Source: Phoronis australis (Eukaryota > Phoronida > Phoronidae). Taken from it: a stretch of DNA of 64,000 nucleotides. A model generated the notes under the pieces. It ran no database searches. It had not been told where the DNA came from and worked only from the letters and a program-made list of their open reading frames with translations. Below are positions 60,780 to 64,000 of this stretch, in pieces; position 1 is the stretch's first letter; every line of letters begins with the position of its first letter. The stretch covers positions 146,345 through 210,344 of the forward strand of contig NMRA01000270.1 in assembly GCA_002633005.1 (NCBI GenBank). Reading direction: 5' to 3'. The position numbers and the translations under genes are program-made.

Positions 60780-63700
60780 CAGTGGCGCGCCAGTAGTGCA
60801 TTAGCAGGTGTCAGAACGTGTATTAGTTGAAATCACCAAAACGAGGCTTCGTATCCTTTTACCATGCAAGAAAACAAACTGGACAATGGTTCGTTAGATA
60901 AAAAACACAAATTGCTTTTACAAAAATAACCTTCGTACGGTACGTGTTTGTTAAAGAATCAAGACATTTTTACAAAATAAGGATACGCACCATTACATTT
61001 TACAAACGTGCGTGAGAGTCACTTTTGTGTGAAATGATTTCTGGTGCTTTGTCAAAAATCGAACTTTCAGCGCACCTTGGAAAAACGTTTTTACCATGAA
61101 AAGTACGGATCTCGGTTGCTACCTTCCTTACGTTTTTTTTTTCGTTATTCCATCTCTCTACATGGCACGAATTTTGCGACCGGTTAATTTGCGAATGTCT
61201 ACGAAAGATACTTCCAATATTTTTCGAAAATCATCGATTTTTGTCAAGGCACGGCGAGCGATGCTCAAAAACATTGATGCACCTTGCAGAAGTTTCCGAT
61301 GGTCGTCACTTCCGGTCAGTTCTTGCATAAGTATCCTTTACTTTCTCGAGAAACGTATATTTACTGCGTCTCGTCTATCGCTAGGCCTCCCTCGTCCATT
61401 GCCTCAAAGCAGTAACGGTAGGAGTAGTGTCGTCAATTTCACAATCCTCTTCGCACTGCTTTCTTACGAAGATTTTTTCGCTTTCTTTGGACGCATCCTT
61501 GTTCTCCAATGTTCGTCAGACAGGAGAACGGTAGCCATCTTGGTTGCTAGATTTAAGCGCATAACATCTACACTCACACTTCTACACCAACTACTATGCA
61601 GTCAGCTACGTTCGCAGATGTGTCTTTTTATCAAAGACAACATTTGGAAAGTAGTTTATTCAGTAATAAACGAATATCGGTGAGGATTCGGCCAAAGGAA
61701 ATGCATTTTTTGAAAGAGCGGCAAAGGTTTTGCAAAGCCTGCCCTGTGAGCTTTGGGAATTTGGATTTAAAACTAACAATTTCGTTAAGTTCCTTGGTAA
61801 AGTTTCATGGAACCTTGGAGCTATTCTGAACTAATTATTGAGTATTGGGCAATATATTTCTATAAATGCTTTTTTAAAAGATTTGGCAACCTTTTTCGAC
61901 TTGAGAGTCGGAGACGCATAACAATCAGATTCCAAGGTTTGTCCAACATTAGAAAGACCTAGAATTGACACCAATTTTTCTTCGCAAAAATTCACAAACC
62001 GTTTTTGGGTATAAAATGAGGGAAACGTAGTGTGACAGCAACAAAATGAATCAGATATTTATGGTGTTTGATTATTACGTAATGGTATCAATTGCCACAT
62101 GAGTGTGTAATTAAAGAGCAAAGCTATCATACTACTCAGTATGTCTACACAGCATTATTCTCGACTCGCATGAAAAGGTATCAAGCGCGGCAGCCTTTCG
62201 CCCCACGGTTTGGCGATAGACTATTGCCAAGGAAGATAAAGCGCACACATGAATTTTGTAAGACTTGCCCAGCAAACTGGTTGAAAGATCCATTTGTTAA
62301 ATACGTGTTTTTGTAGTGTACATTGGTTTCACAGTCAGTATCCTAAATTTAATGCAGCTTTCTTCCCCAACGTATAAATCTTGACTTGTCAACGAAAACA
62401 TATGAGAAATGGAGTATTTTCTGCATTCATTTTCCACTGCGTAATTTTGTTTTTGTGAACTTTAGAAAGTGAAAAATATCATTAACTTGAAAGCAGAGTC
62501 AGAAAAAGTAATTTTCCAACGCAGCGGTGCTAAGGAATTCATTGAAAATCGAAATACTCTTGCAGCACATACATTTGATTCTGCCTTGAGCCGTTAAGCC
62601 ATGGATTATAGGTTTTCCTAAAATTGGGAGTTCAAACGTTTCACTTTCTCCACAAATAATTTTCCTTCCTGTGCAAAAAATCTAGGACGTGCGTGAACTC
62701 ACATTTTCCAGTTTATTTCAGTGTCATAAAATGAGTGTGATTTATAAACTGGTAGTTAATTTCCGCCAATTTCCTGCCCATACTGAGTCAACACTGTTCC
62801 CAGTCTACAGTGCTTCGACACAATAGTATCGCATGCAGTCATCGTTCGTATGCTAGTAAGGTATGATAATCATATGTCATTATAATAGCAGCGTGCCTGG
62901 TCAATAACGCGTCTTGTTCACCTCCAACGCCGCCACACCCTGGAGGCCATACTGAGCGCGTGTACTAAACTACGAGTTAGAAAAAACAACTACAACAAAA
63001 TATTCACTGTTCAAATTAATAATTTGGGCGTCCATAATCTGGAAAGCAGTGAGTTGAGTAAAAGACGTTATTTGAAGCCTCGTTTCAATTGAAATTGTCG
63101 CGGTAAAACTGCTCTGGCGACGTTCGAATATTACGGAGATTAATTCTGAAGCGTGAAAGGCAAACTGAATCGACAAGAGAATCGGGGAAGCAACTATCAA
63201 CTAAACAAAGCGTGAAATTCAAGAGTCTGTACGTCTGTTAAATCTTGTGAAAAATCGATTTTTAGTACACATGTACGATAGTGTAGGGGCTGAGCAAAAA
63301 AAGCACAGTCTCTGGAAAGCTAAAGACCGCGTAGATAGGCTAAGTTACTTTTGTGGAACAGTGGTACACCATGTTCGCGCAAAAGCTTTCAATCATGAAG
63401 TCAGGCTCTACTTCCGTTTGCAGTCTTACCACCAGCGAATATGACAATTCGTGGAATTCAACACTATCTATGTAAGCACCTCTAAGGTTCATGCAAATCT
63501 GGGTATTCATTATATCACGGGTTTGGTGTCTTCTGGTCCAGGACAGGGGACCGTAGCTGGATTCTAGAGGTGCTATCGTGGAATCGTTTCCACCCCTTGG
63601 TATGTAAGCAGCGAAATCATTACGGCAGACAGTTGTTCAGCCAATTAGTAATAGGCAATGTGATTTCTAGATGCATGGGGTGATGTCTTGTGAATTGAGT

Positions 63701-64000
63701 GTCATTATGTAGAACCTTTCATACTAACTTGACTCCGGTATTAATGGAGCGTGGATGTAAACTGTGAAGTGAATTGAACAGTTCATACCAGCTTCGGTCT
63801 CGAAGTAAACGATAGGTGACGCTGTCGTCATCGAAGTCATCGCAAGGTAGAACTGGTGCATGCCATGCACGCAAAGATTTTTTAAGAGACAATTTGAGAA
63901 CATTTACATCTGGTAATTGACATAAAATTTATTTATGGCAAACAGTCTGGTCAGCACGCCACCTGTGGCCCCATCACGAGACCTAATGAATGAGTCAGGA
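60780..64000. other. No supported gene
   Basis: The 195-residue plus-strand ORF at 61096-61683 shows no domain. The opposite strand has an ATG in good context (61538) giving only 24 codons, followed by frame-broken acidic sequence (EEDCEIDDTTPTVTALRQW), perhaps a decayed transposon ORF. Confidence 0.35.

Noticed and set aside
61640-62316. Two Cys-rich snippets (QRFCKACP and HEFCKTCP) recalling piggyBac C-terminal zinc fingers
   Set aside because: Only one CxxC each, no partner cysteines in order, and no DDD catalytic region nearby.

Overview
The window is eukaryotic (metazoan) nuclear DNA: A+T-rich, mostly non-coding, with spliced exons, GT-AG introns, AATAAA-type signals, microsatellites, many short inverted-repeat elements and scaffold gaps. 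Residue-level similarity of the one clear gene to chordate-type tyrosine hydroxylase and the repeat content suggest an invertebrate, perhaps a marine deuterostome (lancelet, hemichordate or echinoderm). I cannot narrow this without a database search.

The one intact gene is tyrosine hydroxylase (TH), on the minus strand from about 53.69 kb (ATG) to 34.08 kb (stop). I reconstructed 11 coding exons from splice sites. They join without a frame break into a 523-residue protein: N-terminal phosphorylation segment, ACT regulatory domain, complete iron-dependent catalytic domain (His337, His342, Glu382), and a C-terminal tetramerisation helix followed by a tail of about 20 residues. Intron 1 is 8.65 kb and intron 2 is 3.46 kb; the other introns are 0.3 to 1.2 kb.

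Layout. 1-3.1 kb: a long inverted repeat whose right arm carries a 1.5-kb TA-flanked terminal-inverted-repeat element. 3.35-4.13 kb and 28.65-30.08 kb: near-identical direct copies separated by a single N, probably unmerged alleles in the assembly. 4.1-25 kb: repeat remnants (a degenerate ~137-bp tandem array, a 14.36-15.64 kb TIR element, small foldbacks) and no gene I can support. 25.8-26.34 kb: a frame-broken THAP zinc-finger ORF facing an antisense ORF with a nonsense codon, probably relics of DNA transposons. 30-34 kb: short MITE-like elements. 34-53.8 kb: TH and its introns. 54-64 kb: microsatellites, a 180-N gap in a poly-C context, a possible tRNA-type SINE, dispersed repeats, and no gene I can support.

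Several short element families recur in the window, so they can be defined from it alone: a CATGCGCGCACCC-ended family with 5-6 bp target duplications (four complete copies), a GTTCAGT/ACGCTAGGAC-ended family, a ~240-bp dispersed repeat (at least six copies), and a ~260-bp repeat at 35.06 and 60.5 kb. I see no operon, CRISPR array, rRNA or convincing functional tRNA gene.
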